DNA of 64,000 bases, taken from NCBI GenBank assembly GCA_014904845.1, contig MU119250.1, forward strand, positions 1 through 64,000. The letters run 5' to 3'. Source of the stretch: Acephala macrosclerotiorum (lineage: Eukaryota > Ascomycota > Leotiomycetes > Helotiales > Mollisiaceae). The notes under the pieces were generated by a model, which did no database searches, was not told the DNA's origin, and saw only the letters and a program-made list of their open reading frames with translations. Made by a program: the position numbers and the translations under genes. The stretch's first letter is position 1. Every line of letters starts with the position of its first letter. Shown one piece after another: positions 52,843 to 63,168 of this stretch.

Positions 52843-53242
52843 CTTGTTGATGAAGCTGAAAAGACAATAACAACTATGGAAAGGCACTTATGTTTTCTTT
52901 AGTGATAAGAAGTTTAGTGGTTGCAAAAGCTCTATGATTTGCACCCGCAGGCGGGTGGGCAATCTCGGAAATTTTGAATGAGATTGGCTTCCGCATTCAC
53001 ATAGAAGAGATCAATTGTGCTTTATAATTCTGAGTCTGCTATCTAGAATCGAGGTCACAGAGCTGAAGTAGGTGTATAGCATAACGAAAACTTTTGTTTT
53101 TGCATGCCAGGGCTAGGTTACAGAGTGCCAATTATCCTCCCAGGAAGACGAGCTGAAGGGCCAAAATAACGCAACACAACTGAACCCACAACCCACGGAA
53201 AAATCCTCAATGGATTTCTAGAGCTTTTTATGAAGTCCAACC
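52843..53242. other. Intergenic, nothing seen
   Basis: About 400 bp of ordinary composition downstream of the acidic pseudogene. No frame, repeat or RNA gene recognised. Confidence 0.5.
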
Positions 53243-54160
53243 TCAATTCCACACATCCGAAAGTTTCTGCACGAGAATCATCCCGCTGCTGTCTCCTCCA
53301 TATGCCCTTTTGGATATATTTCCAAGCTCAAGGAAACGTTGATATTCCCTAACAAACATTCGAGGAAGTTGAACGCGAGGGATTGTAGAGAAAATCTTGT
53401 TCACGTCGCTCTTCTGGCGAGAATAGATAGTTGGAGGGGGACGCTCTTCATCATCGGACTACTTCTCGTCAGGAATGTCGACTAACGATTGTCCGGCCGG
53501 CTCGAAATCATTGGCTTCTTGCTCTAGAATTTATGTGTCATCGGTAACCTCAAATTCCGCAAGTTGCTCATTGTCTGAGTCCCAGATAAGGGCATTTTCA
53601 GGCTTGAGATCTCCAACGGGCTGTGGAACATTCTCATCTTGTACTGGCAGTTAACCGAAGCTATCTTCTGTCCGAATAACAAGATCCCCAACGTACTCTC
53701 AGCCATCGACGTCTTCAGCCTCTAACTCGCCCAGTGAGCCAGACTCTGCGACTTCGGTCTCTTCCGAGTCTGAGTCCACGTCGCTTTCTTCGACGGTCAT
53801 AACTTCATTGATGACCTATATGATATTTTCCAAGCAGTATAACTGATCTTCGCCCATGTGGATGAGCGTTGCCAAAGGCTTGATATCTTCGCTGCGCTCC
53901 TTCTTTTGCGCCTCGCTCTCGTTCTCTGATTCTTCGAGTTCCAACTCCTGCCTTTCCATCTTCATCTCTGACTCGTACAGGCGTCTCTCCACTTCTCGAA
54001 CCTATGAACCGTTAGTCAATGATCCATACTCAACGCCGAAAACAAATCCAGGCCGCTGCTGGAACTTTAGAGCGAGATAGGAAGATTTGCCATAGCACCT
54101 TCCATGTTGCGCACATCGTTGAAAGCACTTTCTCGATTCATTTCGATAGAACGATGGCTC
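53243..54160 (-). pseudogene. Acidic coiled-coil gene broken by five stops
   Basis: From a TAG-ended, acceptor-like sequence at about 54001, one minus-strand frame reads VREVERRLYESEMKMERQEL and continues to a stop at 53243-53245. In frame lie five premature stops, at 53816 (TAG), 53699 (TGA), 53651 (TAA), 53531 (TAA) and 53459 (TAG). All five are explained by C-to-T at CAG, CGA or CAA codons. Between them the sequence is plainly coding: DSDSEETEVAESGSLGELEA, then acidic segments, and a basic C-terminal end NKIFSTIPRVQLPRMFVREY. A short first exon (MNRESAFNDVRN, ATG near 54141) may precede an intron with CTAAC near its 3' end. No family recognised. The gene resembles its neighbours in being helical, acidic and Ser-rich. 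It appears to have been inactivated by RIP-like mutation although the local GC is still normal. Confidence 0.7.
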
Positions 54161-54869
54161 AAAGGGATCTCTAGTTATCAAGGGCGCTGATCAAGAATTG
54201 AGAACGTGGCGGGAGGGTCTAAGTATGCGCGGTTGGGCAAACAATTGTCAAAATTACGGAACGCTTGTGATTGTGGGGCCCGATTGGTGCAAGCGGCGCT
54301 CAGAGCAAAAGCTCTCTTTCTGCTCGCACCTGTTATCGTACTGGAATTGATGACCGCGGTGACGCGATGACAGCAGCTTCCAGGTTCTTGGACGTAGTTC
54401 CGCATGAAACTGCTTTCGGTGCTCAAAATGTCAATTTGGCCTCGAAACCCGATTTTTAAGTGATCTCATTTGCTCTTTAGAAATACTGGCTAGATGAACC
54501 TAGGTTGCCAGCAGGAAACTAAGGGGCCTTCCCTCCTCTCGTCCGAAGCAACGTCGTGCCTCAGGCATCAAACATTGATATTTTACGCTCGGTCATAACT
54601 TCCTCGTCTAGGACAAGATTCGATTCGTCAACAACCTAGAATGAGTCTAAGAGGAGCCTTTGAAAGCACAGAGAATTGCAACCGCCACTTGCTCTCAACT
54701 TCACGCTTCAATCCTTTGTTCCTTCTTGACTTCTCCACAACATCAATTCATCAGCACTTTACTTCATCAATTGTTTATATCACAAAGGAGCGCCTGTTGA
54801 TAGTTCCAAATCTACATTCTGTCTCGTACGATCACAAAAACATTCCCATCAGGCCGCACAGACGCAACT
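54161..54869. other. Intergenic with a relic of the same acidic family
   Basis: At 54553-54636 the minus strand reads VVDESNLVLDEEVMTERK directly after a TAG, then stops. It resembles INEVMTVEESDVD after the TAG at 53816 and shares the 13-bp word CGGTCATAACTTC. It looks like a second, shorter copy of the broken gene. The rest (54161-54550) shows no gene. The final 230 bp should contain the promoter and 5' UTR of the plus-strand gene at 54870. Confidence 0.4.
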
Positions 54870-56090
54870 ATGAGCTCCATATCACCTGCCAACGGAGCAT
54901 CGAAAAGCCAAAAGGCAACGGCTATCACGAGATCGGAAGAGGAGTTGCATCTCGATAACATGCAGAATCTCCCAGAGGAACGCCTGCTCAAGAACAATTC
55001 GACAGAATCTGAAGCCTCTTCAAGCACGAGCACGGGACAGCATATCAACGATGCAAGTGAAGCAGATAGTCGAATAGCCACAAAACAGAAGATTGTCGAA
55101 GCCGCCCTCGAGGGCCCGAGGAAGATGCTTGAAAACATCAGGTCGGAGATGGCCCAAATCGATCTTTTCTTAAACAACCCATTCCTCCAAATGTCCGCTA
55201 GCAAATTTCAAGCTCAGCTGAGGAAGTTGTCTACAACTATTTGGGCGGTCAACATTCAGAGTTGGGAGAAAAATGCAAAGACGCTTGTGCGAGAACAGAG
55301 TGATAATCATCAGAAACTTGACCTAGAACTGAAGAAAACGAAAGACCGGTTGGAGAATACCGAGATCATGCTGAGCAGGAGAGAGACCAGGCTGAAGGAG
55401 GTGAAGGAGGAGAAGTCCGAGATTGAGAAGGAATTGACTACTGCGTCAAACAAGATAAGGGATTTGGAGGAAGCAAACAAGTTGATCGCACAGCAGCAGC
55501 TGGCAACCACCGAAGACGAGGTATCAGAACAGAGAATATTTTTAGTCGAGACTCAAGAAAATGAGAAAGAGGTCCACACACCGGTCGAGATGACGAGCGA
55601 TGCGAAGCTGGAGGATTTGAGAAAAGAGAACGAGGAGCGGTCCACGAAGATCAAGGCGTTGGAAGCCCAGCTCGAGAAGGAAAAGCAGGTCCACATCGAA
55701 GCGGAGAGGAAGATTCGAATGCAGGAAACGCAGGTCACGGTGAATACATATGAGGAAAAGCATATTGGAAGAGAGAAAGTCAAGGAACTTGAAGGCAAAG
55801 TCATAAAGCTTGAAAACCAAGTCAAGGCAGGCAAGGCAGATTTTGCTATAGCACAAGAAAGCCGTGCCGAGGCTGAGAGTAAGGTCAAGCAGCTAGAGGA
55901 GGAAGCCCAAGAGAAGGAAAATCAAGCGATAGCTGAGAGGGAGGGACGCATCACTGCTGAGCGTAAAGTGAGTGTACTGGGGCCGGCAAAAAAGATGCTG
56001 GAGGCTTTAGGTAGCAAAGCTACGGACCTTTTTGTTGCAGACGCAAAGAAGGAAAAGAAGGGAACGACGATCGTACAAGGAAAACCTTGA
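54870..56090 (+). CDS. Coiled-coil protein, 406 aa
   Basis: Single-exon frame of 406 codons with no premature stop. The ATG at 54870 is the first in frame after an AT-containing leader. Residues 1-70 are low-complexity, Ser/Thr/Glu-rich. About 75-125 is a helical domain with aromatic and hydrophobic residues (LFLNNPFLQMSASKFQAQLR). About 130-365 is a long coiled coil with regular heptads (KLDLELKKTKDRLENTEIML and onward), interrupted near 215-240 by a non-helical acidic segment. The tail is basic (DAKKEKKGTT). No membrane segment, enzyme motif or named domain. It lies head-to-head with the broken acidic gene and in tandem with the 685-aa coiled-coil gene. Cytoskeletal, organelle-tethering or septal roles would be guesses. 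Confidence 0.7.
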   Translation: MSSISPANGASKSQKATAITRSEEELHLDNMQNLPEERLLKNNSTESEASSSTSTGQHINDASEADSRIATKQKIVEAALEGPRKMLENIRSEMAQIDLFLNNPFLQMSASKFQAQLRKLSTTIWAVNIQSWEKNAKTLVREQSDNHQKLDLELKKTKDRLENTEIMLSRRETRLKEVKEEKSEIEKELTTASNKIRDLEEANKLIAQQQLATTEDEVSEQRIFLVETQENEKEVHTPVEMTSDAKLEDLRKENEERSTKIKALEAQLEKEKQVHIEAERKIRMQETQVTVNTYEEKHIGREKVKELEGKVIKLENQVKAGKADFAIAQESRAEAESKVKQLEEEAQEKENQAIAEREGRITAERKVSVLGPAKKMLEALGSKATDLFVADAKKEKKGTTIVQGKP

Positions 56091-57166
56091 ATCCCCTACT
56101 ATCCTGGGTCCCTCTGTTCTTATCCTTACTGCTTATTGTTGCTGCATGATTACCTGAGTTTGTGCCACAACCGACCATAAGAAAGCTAGAGACGAAGGAA
56201 TCAATACTATTCTTTCCACAATGTTCCCAGACGTGACGTGCCAAAATACCAGATAACGAGGAATCTTTTCAGGACTTGAAAGAACGATGTGACGGCCGAG
56301 CAAGAACCTCCTAGATTCCGTCTATGGCCAATGTACATCGGTTCGCAGCCAAAGTTTTTTATGCTGACAAAGGTCACAACCCTATCTTTGAATAAAGGGA
56401 GCTGACCCGGCTCATGAAACACTCAAAACAGCGACTCACAAAACCTATGTGGGATCCAAGACGTGGCTACCAAGAGACTTTCATATAATAGGACTTGGAG
56501 TTGATACAAAGCACATTGACACCTCCAAACAGACAATAAAGAATGGAGCATTGCTCTCATCCACGCTTCTCTATCTCTGCTCTAATGTCTGTCAATTTCA
56601 AAACTAGGCTCTTGGGAACAACTCGAGATTTCTGGGCCGAGCCTGTCAAGGACATTTTTACCTTGGTAATGTTTAACCGCAACTTTTCCAGAAACGCCCT
56701 GAACCTCTGATTTCTAACAAAAATACAACCCCGATAATCCCCCCACTAAAGTATACCACTTGTAAACCGAAATTCTGACCGACATATAGATTACGAACAC
56801 TTGTGAACTCTTGTTCCGGTTGGGGTTTTCAGCAGAAGAGAAAGGGGGGTGGCGCTAAGCCTCGCTTAGGGATTTGCCGAAGCGACTTCAACAAGCGCAA
56901 TGCTCCGAAGTCCAATTCACCTCAGGACAATTCAATTCACGTGGAACTTGTTTCTCTATGACGAGCGAGCTCGCTAGCTCCGCGCTAAGCAGCTCTCCGA
57001 CTTCGATCTTAAAACTCCACGACCGCAACCGCAAATTTTGATTCTTCGATCAACTGCGCATCCTCGAACTCCACCCCAAGACTTCGACATATCAACGCAT
57101 CAAAGATCACTTTATTGAAAAACAATACTACTCACATAATCATCGTACAATTCAAGTACAATCAAG
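56091..57166. other. Intergenic / promoter region
   Basis: About 1.07 kb between two plus-strand coiled-coil genes. Minus-strand frames here (for example 56207-56422) have no support as genes. The last 150 bp is C- and A-rich leader-like sequence ending CAATCAAGATGG, typical of a fungal start region. No RNA gene or repeat recognised. Confidence 0.5.
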
Positions 57167-59316
57167 ATGGAGAACGCCACCGTCGCCGCTCCCACTGCTC
57201 AAGAGATCCCTTGCGCCGCCTGCGCGTTGATGCGCAACGATGGCAACCGACAATATCAGCTGTACAAGTCCCTGCTCGCACGAGAAAAGGCCGTCAAGGA
57301 GCGTGAGGAGGCTCAGAACTCCGTCGACGCAGAGGTGACCCGCCTTCGGTCCGAGATCGAGGAGTTGAAGAGACACGGTATCACTGCCGCCCCCGTCGCA
57401 GGCAATGGTAAGAAGCGAAGACTGGAGGAAGATAAGGTCACCCAGGGATCGTCAGAGAAGGAGCAGAGATTGGAGTCCGAAATCAGGGGATTGAAAGCCG
57501 ACAAGGACGAACTTTTGGCGAAGTACAACACCAGCCAAGCCGATTTGAAGGCAGCAGCCGGCGTCCAGTATCGTGCGAATAAAGAGCATCAGAAGGAACT
57601 AGCCGAATTAGAAGAAAAGGGCGCCGATGACCGTAAGAAGGAGTATCAGAAAGGATTGGAGCGCGGCAGACAGGAGACCCGAGCCCAAATGAATCGCACG
57701 GCCCAAAGAAACGACGATCTTCAAAGCCAGAATGCCCAACATGAGGCTATGGCCAGCTTCAAGCATCAGGCAGATCTCGATAAGAAGAAGGCACTGAACG
57801 AATTGGAGCAGAAGGCGCTTGCTCAATGTAAGATTGAGTACGACAATGGAATGGAGGCAGGCAGAAAGGAGGCCCAAGCCCAATTCAATCACATGGTCCA
57901 ACGAGACCATAATCTTCAAACCCAGGCTAGGCAATACGAGACCACCATTGCTAGTTATGAGGATAAGAATCGCCAGTTCGAGGCTACCATTGCTAGATAT
58001 GAGGGTATCATCCGCCAACACGAGCATGATATTGCATCATACAAGACCAATGTAAGTCTTCCCCCTTGAAATCAATATACTACGCCTTGCTTTGCTTTTG
58101 TTTCCTTTCAAATAAGTTAGGGTTACTTACTGACGACGGACAGATCTCACAGATCTTGCAACGAGCAACCACTGCAGAAGCTGGTGTATCACGCTTAGCT
58201 GAAGAGCTTCGACAAGAGAAGCAAGGAAGTTCGACTACGGAAGAGCGGGTAGCAGCTGTGAAGAGCAATTTGGAGGACGAGAAGACGAAGAGAGAATCTG
58301 CAGAGAACCGAGTCGTATCCCTGAAGCGCGAGTTGGAAACCGAGATGTCACAAAGAGATGCGGCGGAGAAGGAGGCTTCCAACTTGAAAGGCCGTTTTGA
58401 ACAGGAGAAGAATGATAAGGAGACCGCCAAGGCCAACATAACCAACTTGAAGGCAGATCTGGAGGCCGAGAAGGATGCCACCGCTGAGGAGAAGAAGCTA
58501 CGTACTCGAGACATCCAGGAGTTGGCCAAGGTTCTAGGTACCAGCGCCACTAATATGCCCGAACTACGAAAGGACATCCAAAATATGAAGGAGACGAAGG
58601 CTGCCAGTGTGCAGGGTGAGGATATCAGAGTACTCATGAAGATCATCGGAACAGATGCAGTCAACATGTCTGATGTCCGTGAGGGAGTCCGAGCAATGGT
58701 GGAGAAGGCCAAGAAGGCTGATAAGCTCCGCGACGTCGATATCGCTAGCTTGTCGAAGGCATTGGGCACCGAATCTAAGAGCATGTCAGAAATTCACGAG
58801 GACATTCGTGTTGTCATGGCCAAAGGCAAGAAGGTTGATGTGTTGGGACGCAATCTCCAGTCACTAGCGAAGCTCCTGGGAACACGCTCACACACTTTCG
58901 ATGTCCGCAATGCGGTTGTTGATCTTATCAACAAGGAGAATGCAGTCGCCAATGGACAATACGTCCAGATCTCTACCATTGCACGTCAGGTGGGCACGAG
59001 TGCTACAACAATCACCCAGCTTCAGAAGGACATCCAGAAGGTGATCAACGAGGCAGACCAGGTTGTGCGGTTGGAGACTGATCGGAATAAGTTGATTGCC
59101 GAAGTCTACCGCCAGAAGGGACATTATGCGGACCTCGAGAAGAAGCATAACGAGATCTTGGGTGAGACAGCTAGGTTGGAGGTGAAGGTTGAGAAGGCTA
59201 AGGCCAAGAAGATTGTACCGAAGCAGCTGGGACATTTTGGCGGTGCCCTGTTTTTCATTGGTTGTTTTTATGCGTTTGCTAGTTGTTTGCTTTTCGACGT
59301 GGCCAAATTGGCATAG
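57167..59316 (+). CDS. Coiled-coil protein with five 38-residue repeats and C-terminal membrane anchor, 685 aa
   Basis: Two exons: 57167-58051 and 58144-59316. The 92-bp intron has a perfect GTAAGT donor, a TTACTGAC branch-like site and an ACAG acceptor, and joins DIASYKTN to ISQILQRATT in frame. Residues 16-19 are CAAC, followed by a Tyr-containing helix. A basic GKKRRLEE lies at 81-88. Residues 147-199 and 212-264 are a 65-residue repeat (ELEEKGADDRKKEYQKGLER against ELEQKALAQCKIEYDNGMEA), followed by three 14-residue TIASYE-type units. After a long coiled coil (296-415) come five repeats of about 38 residues with an LGT core at residues 426, 463, 502, 540 and 578. Residues 660-678 (ALFFIGCFYAFASCLLF) form a single membrane segment five residues from the C-terminus, as in tail-anchored proteins. 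I know no named family with this arrangement. It probably attaches a coiled coil to an organelle membrane (inference). Confidence 0.8.
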
Positions 59317-59840
59317 AGGAGAGAGTCATTTTCGGGGGGGGAGTGTTTGTTCTCAATACGTAGATTATGTAAGAGTAGAGCTGGGTATATGTGTAGATAG
59401 CTCTCTGAATTCTCAATCGAGGTAACTTGAACAAAATTTCCATGCTTTCAACTGTGACACGTGATTCAAAGCGCATACAGAATTCTGTCCATGTACTCAT
59501 AGAAAGAGCTTCGATTTCTCCAAATCTTCAATGTCCCGGGACCTCGAGACTTCCAAAAGTGTAATTCCATACAACTATTGTCCCATCGTCATTTCAGTTA
59601 TCGAGAACTTTTCTAGGGGAAATATGCCCAAGTCCTTTTCATAATCCCAGTATTAGTTCTCTGGCAATCCAATTGTCCCGATAACTAAAGGACAATGGAA
59701 ATTGCACTTCCATATATTATTTTTGGGACCTCTGTTTCCATTATTCTGATTTTCAAGTTTGATTCTCTCTAAGTCAAGCCTCTCAGCTTGCAGGCATTCG
59801 AAAACATCCTGTCTTCACTAGCCGGTTCCATTGATCGTAT
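59317..59840. other. Intergenic with an imperfect inverted repeat
   Basis: About 520 bp between convergent loci. Segments at about 59556-59610 and 59670-59725 are imperfect reverse complements (AAGTGTAATTCCAT against AAGTGCAATTTCCAT, then TTGTCC and GTTATCG-GA on both sides). This could be a small decayed foldback element or a terminator-like structure. No gene seen. Confidence 0.4.
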
Positions 59841-60770
59841 TCAACATATCCTAATTACTCCTATAAAGTCCTCCTTCCACATCTCGTCACCCAAATCAGC
59901 TTCATTCATATAGCTTCCCGTGTCCGGAGACAAAGCTCTCATGGCTCCCATATTCTTAAATTTTACATCTTCAAAGACATCTGCTTCATTCGATGCTCCT
60001 GCGAATGCTCGAGCGAGTATATCGAGGACGTAACCTTTTCTCCAGGCGGGAGCAACGGCTGAGAATGGTTCGTCTGTATTGAGGAAGACTTGGCTACCAT
60101 GAAGATTGAGATTGTGGTATGCGTATTCTTCCGGCCTCCCAGCGATGATTTCGAGTATCTCGCGGAGTAAAGTGGCATTGGAAGTCAACGATTGACCGTC
60201 GAGCCAAGCGGTTGTCAGAAACGCCAATGCCGCCAACTGCTGCCATGGTTCCATTCTTCGTGGCTAAGTAAGTACCGCTATCGTCAAAAGAGTCTTGAAA
60301 TATCGACATGGTCATATCTGTTGCGTTCAACTGCGCGAGTTTGTCCAAGTCCGGCTGAAACAACGAGACCGCTTGGGAGACGTTGCTCGAGTAAATGGCG
60401 CGATAATGTGTATAGACTGTTGTGAAGTTCTCGTAAAGCGCAGCCAGAGCATTGATGGACCAGCTTCCATAACCTGTGAAGCCAACGTCGGAGAGATAAG
60501 GAATCGATTCGTAGAAGAGAGCCATGACATCCAGAAATTGAGCCGAAGCAGATGTAGGAAATCCATGTTGATATTCTGTGCCACGACATTGGTTGTTGGG
60601 TAGACTTTTACAGTCATTTCGGTCACAATGCCGTCTGTTCCGCCTTCTCCACCACGTATTGCTGTGAAAAGATCGGTATTGGAACAAGCGTTGGCTGTAC
60701 TTATTTCTCCTGATACTAGAACGACCTTTGCAGAGAGAACATTGTCTGCACCTAATCCGAAAAGAATACG
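59841..60770 (-). pseudogene. FAD-linked (berberine bridge enzyme-like) oxidase pseudogene
   Basis: Minus-strand fragments in three frames match the order of fungal FAD-binding PCMH/BBE oxidases. They are ADNVLSAKVVLVSGEIST, LFTAIRGGEGGTDGIVTEMT (the GGGGG-FG-V segment) and YESIPYLSDVGFTGYGSW. Then come LTSNATLLREILEIIAGRPE, APAWRKGYVLDILARA (the PAWR motif) and GSYMNEADLGDEMWKEDF (the NEAD and W-E-F motif). The family oxidises diverse metabolites using covalently or tightly bound FAD. The frame changes near 60580 and near 60230, and the last conserved block (normally Y-G-NYxRL...KYDP) is replaced by IGVIRIC and a stop. The N-terminal FAD-binding half is not recognisable above about 60770. 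It is most likely dead. Proximity to the P450 suggests a former oxidative metabolic locus. Confidence 0.75.
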
Positions 60771-61310
60771 AGTTCAGGGGAATAATGGTCGTCGAGAAAA
60801 GGAACTTGATGTTCAATTCAAAACCAAAAAAGCATCAGCCGACAGGGAAAAGGTATAGCCTTTCGACGTTCCTCAATATAAACACCTCGCCTACTCCACA
60901 CGTAGCTCTCGGAGGTAGACATGGCCATCAGTAATACAATACCTTCTGGCAGAATATGCATCTTTCAGCCTTAGCAGGTGGTGGCATTATGATATGCATC
61001 CGTGAGGACGAGTACATCAAGGAAGAGACAGTCTTCAGTAACTTTATCATCTCATTGTTTCGGTAGAACAGCGCTATTGTTGTTTGCAATCAATCCTTAC
61101 CTCCTTTACGCACTCGCTTGGCTACAGCGCGCGCGGCCCATCGTCGCTTTACTTACCTTGCTTCACCCCACCCTCACCCATCCTGAGCCATACTCACCCA
61201 CCTCTCACCTGCATCTCACCGCCCCTTCGCCTCTGCTTACCTTACCTTCAGCAGCTCGATCCCCATTATCCTTAGTAAAAGACATTTTCGGTGGCATGAT
61301 CAGCCCTTTC
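60771..61310. other. Intergenic, pyrimidine-rich patch
   Basis: Contains decayed 5' sequence of the oxidase pseudogene up to about 60900 and a C/T-rich tract at 61150-61260 with many CACC words. It lies just downstream of the P450 stop codon. No gene recognised. Confidence 0.45.
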
Positions 61311-63168
61311 CTAAACCTTCTCAAATCTCAAAATCAGCTTCTCAGCTCTCGGCCCACCCATGAATTCATCTACTGGCTCGATCCTCTCCGCGTCTACGAT
61401 GTGAGAGCTGTAGTTCGTGTATATGGCTGCTAGGAAAACGAGCATTTCTACACGAGTAGTTAACATAGAGTAAAACGAGAAGATCGATATGCCGTGAAAA
61501 ATGAAAGAAAGGATTGAGAGAGAGAATACCCTCACCTTGTATAGCAAAAGCCTTCCCAATACACCCCCGACTCCCACTTCCAAACGCCCAAAACCACTCC
61601 CCAACCACCTTCTTCTTCTCCCCCAGCCACCGCTCCGGCATCCACTTCTCTGCACTCTCGTACACCTCCTCATTCCTATGCACTGAGTACGGCGACGCGT
61701 GCGCCACCACACCCTCCGGCAGGGCGAACCCACACAGCGTTGCCCCTCCACGGGGTACAACACGAGCTTGCCCCGCTGGACCGGGTGGGTACAGCCTCAA
61801 TGTCTCGTACAGGGCTGCGTTAAGGAGCGGGAGGGTGTCTAGAGCGCGAGGGAGGGTGGAGGGTGGAGCAGAGGAGGAGGTGGAGGGCGAGAACGCGTTG
61901 TCACTAGATCCTGGAGGGAACGTGAGGGGTGGGTTGAGAGAGCGTAGCTCTTCCCGGAGGGCGTTTTGAAAGGCGGGGTGTAGGGAGAGCTCGTACATGG
62001 CATACGTGGTTGCGATGCCTGATGTTTCATAGCCTGCGATGAGATGATCCATCATATCAGATGCTACAGACCTGCGCAGGAAATCTGGGTTATTGGTAGG
62101 TGAAGGGGGGCTCTTTTCCAGGTTTTTAGCTAGCGAGGTATATAATTGCGAGTAGACGACTGGAGCGGTGCTGTTTGGTTCAACAGTGTTTGTTTCGATG
62201 GCGGTATGGACATGGGAGCAGAGTTTCCAGCACGTGTCCTCCAAGTAAGCTTGTCCATCTCTGGCATCTTGTGAGATGGGGTTAATGCCAATGCGTTGGA
62301 GTGTTTGCGTCAAAGATGGGAGTCGTCCAGCCCAGAAAAGGCTAGTTTTGACGGCGGCGAAGGAGGCGAGGAAGCGGGTGAGTGCTGCGTCGTCGGCAAG
62401 GTAGTTGGTTCCGTAAGTGCTGCCAAACAAGTATGCGGACGTCACATCCATGCCGTACGCGTAACCGAGGCTTAAGACATCAATGGAAGCACTCGCTGCG
62501 GCTGAGGTGGCGATTTTGGGTAGCACTTTCTCGGTAAGGATCTCCGTGTTGAATCTTGAGATGTCGGGCGAGTTTTGGAGGTAGGATTTGGAATAGATGT
62601 TTCCCATTCGCCGCTTGTGGACAAAGTGCGGCGCGGAATCGAGTTCGGCGACTAGAGGGGGAGTCCTGTTGAGGTCAGCATGTTCTGGTTCTAGTTCAGG
62701 GTTTGCAAAAAGGGTAAAGAAAGGATGGTTCTTTGATTGCGTTCAGTATCACTTGTTGGCTATATTATTTTACCTTCCCCCCACACGGCACTTCTCCATC
62801 AAACCGATACAAATGTAAAAAAAAATCAGAATTTTCGCTGCGTAAACTCACCCATAATTGATGAATGCCGCATACCAAGCACTCTTCGCCCAATCCCCGT
62901 AGATCGTCTTCACTCCCTGCAAAGTACAAACACTGACCTCACTTGGCGCTAGACGTACCACCGGTCCGAGCCGCTTATGGGACTCCCAGATAGTGCGGTT
63001 CGCATGCTTACGGTACCGTATCGACAACAGCCAGAGCGGGGAGAAAGCAGCAGTAGGATGAGCGTTTGGAATTGCATTGAGGGGTCGCAGCCTGCCCAGG
63101 TACTGGTACAGGAGGTGCAGGATCAGCAGCAGAGGTGGTAGAAGCAGCACCTGCGTTAGGGAAGGCAT
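61311..63168 (-). CDS. Cytochrome P450 monooxygenase, 527 aa
   Basis: Three exons: 63168-62852, 62665-61536 and 61447-61311, with introns of 185 bp (GTGAGT...ACAG) and 88 bp (GTGAGG...GTAG). The total is 1584 nt, an exact multiple of three. The N-terminus MPSLTQVLLLPPLLLILHLL is a signal anchor for the ER membrane. P450 landmarks: I-helix oxygen-binding AGYETS at 316-321, ExxR helix ETLR at 393-396, PERW at 449-452, and the heme-binding loop FGSGSRGCIG at 467-476 with the proximal Cys at 474. Exon 3 supplies the usual C-terminal strand ending KLILRFEKV. A frame open upstream to 63357 is ignored because the hydrophobic anchor should be at the start. The family uses NADPH and O2 to hydroxylate lipophilic or secondary metabolites; the substrate is unknown. 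A Ser/Pro-rich insertion lies near residues 350-380. All key residues are present, so it is probably functional. Confidence 0.93.

Noticed and set aside
58066..58143. Separate gene starting with an ATG-like codon inside the intron at 58066
   Set aside because: The GTAAGT donor and ACAG acceptor join the two frames exactly, so the hydrophobic stretch before residue ISQILQ is intron sequence, not a signal peptide.
61501..61969. Plus-strand frames overlapping the P450 gene
   Set aside because: They are antisense shadows of the minus-strand P450 exons, which carry all family motifs and exact splice phases.
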